Assembly (NCBI GenBank): GCA_049587975.1
Contig: JBAVEY010000085.1
Coordinates: forward strand, 1 to 5,946
Length of the DNA: 5,946 nt
Reading direction: 5' to 3'
Source: DASSJM01 sp049587975
GTDB taxonomy: Bacteria; Actinomycetota; UBA4738; HRBIN12
Part shown: positions 5,755-5,946 of the stretch, piece by piece
How positions within the stretch are numbered: the first letter of the stretch is position 1
Layout: each line of letters begins with the position of its first letter
Notes under the pieces: model-generated
What the model saw: the letters and a program-made list of their open reading frames with translations, nothing else
What the model was told of the DNA's origin: nothing
Database searches by the model: none
Made by a program: the position numbers and the translations under genes

Positions 5755-5946
5755 CTACTCCGTCAGCCGCGCGACGACCTCGGGCCAGCCCGGCACGGTC
5801 GCGCGGAGCTTCTCGTTGCCCGCCTCCCCCATCTTCTTGGCGAGCGGCCGGTTGGAGAACAGTCGGTCGAACGCGTGGGCGATCGCCGGCGGTTCGGGCG
5901 GGGTGACCAGGCCGGTCTCGCCGTCGGTCACGAACTCGAGCGGCCC
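5755..5946 (-). CDS. C-terminal fragment of a GT4-like glycosyltransferase (N-terminus outside window)
   Basis: The frame enters from the window edge and gives 63 residues before a TAG at 5757-5755. It begins GPLEFVTDGETGLVTPPEPP, which matches the GT4 C-terminal segment that follows the donor-binding Glu motif (typically G-G-x-x-E-x-V-x-D-G-x-T-G-x-L-V). It continues with AIAHAFDRLFSNRPLAKKMG, a helical stretch typical of the family (x-A-L-x-x-L-L-x-D-P-x-x-x-x-x-M-G). It ends in WPEVVARLTE, the usual short tail of such enzymes. It should be a cytoplasmic sugar transferase acting in the same glycan pathway as the next gene, which starts 2 nt after its stop. Sugar specificity and full length cannot be seen. 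The family call rests on one motif and context but is strong for that motif. Confidence 0.8.
   Translation of the reverse strand, partial: GPLEFVTDGETGLVTPPEPPAIAHAFDRLFSNRPLAKKMGEAGNEKLRATVPGWPEVVARLTE
5758..5761 (-). promoter_or_regulatory. Ribosome binding site deciding the GTG start of the 459-aa glycosyltransferase
   Basis: GGAG on the minus strand overlaps the last codons of the upstream gene and lies 5 nt before GTG 5752. The alternative ATG at 5689 has no comparable site. The arrangement implies coupled translation of the two glycosyltransferases. Confidence 0.55.

Overview
The window is GC-rich throughout, and every gene I can support lies on the minus strand, so transcription runs from high to low coordinates. 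Coding density is very high, GTG starts are common, and genes are separated by a few bases or overlap. Together with an exported SpoIID/LytB-type protein, this suggests a high-GC Gram-positive bacterium, most likely an actinomycetote, possibly an uncultured lineage. That placement is inference: no rRNA or other marker gene is present.

In transcription order the layout is as follows. (1) 5946-5755 is the C-terminal tail of a GT4-like glycosyltransferase, cut by the window edge. (2) 5752-4373 is a complete GT-B glycosyltransferase of 459 aa, starting 2 nt after the previous stop. (3) A 92-nt gap holds a candidate extended -10 promoter. (4) 4280-3378 is a Wzm-type ABC-2 permease. (5) 3381-2200 is its Wzt-type ATPase, which overlaps the permease gene by GTGA and has a C-terminal polysaccharide-recognition domain. 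(6) A 62-nt gap holds GC-rich palindromes and a clear ribosome binding site. (7) 2137-1760 is a four-helix small DMT/EmrE-fold protein resembling ArnE. (8) 1756-734 is a mannose-1-phosphate guanylyltransferase-like sugar nucleotidyltransferase, starting 3 nt after the previous stop. (9) A 74-nt leader holds a perfect 7-bp inverted repeat. (10) 659-1 is the N-terminal part of a secreted SpoIID/LytB-type protein, cut by the other window edge.

Read together, genes 1-8 look like part of a cell-surface polysaccharide locus using the ABC-transporter (Wzm/Wzt) route. The nucleotidyltransferase makes an activated sugar, probably GDP-mannose, and cytoplasmic glycosyltransferases build a lipid-linked glycan. 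Wzm/Wzt export it, with the Wzt C-terminal domain probably checking the finished chain end. The ArnE-like protein may flip a separate polyprenyl-phosphate-linked sugar used to decorate the polymer outside the membrane. The SpoIID-like protein would act outside the membrane on peptidoglycan, and its link to the glycan locus is only by position.

I see no mobile element, CRISPR array, tRNA or rRNA, and no stretch over 300 bases without a gene. Nothing here amounts to a clearly new system. The most distinctive points are the lone ArnE-like subunit in a Wzm/Wzt locus and the N-terminal GHG/SQWG motif of the SpoIID-like protein.
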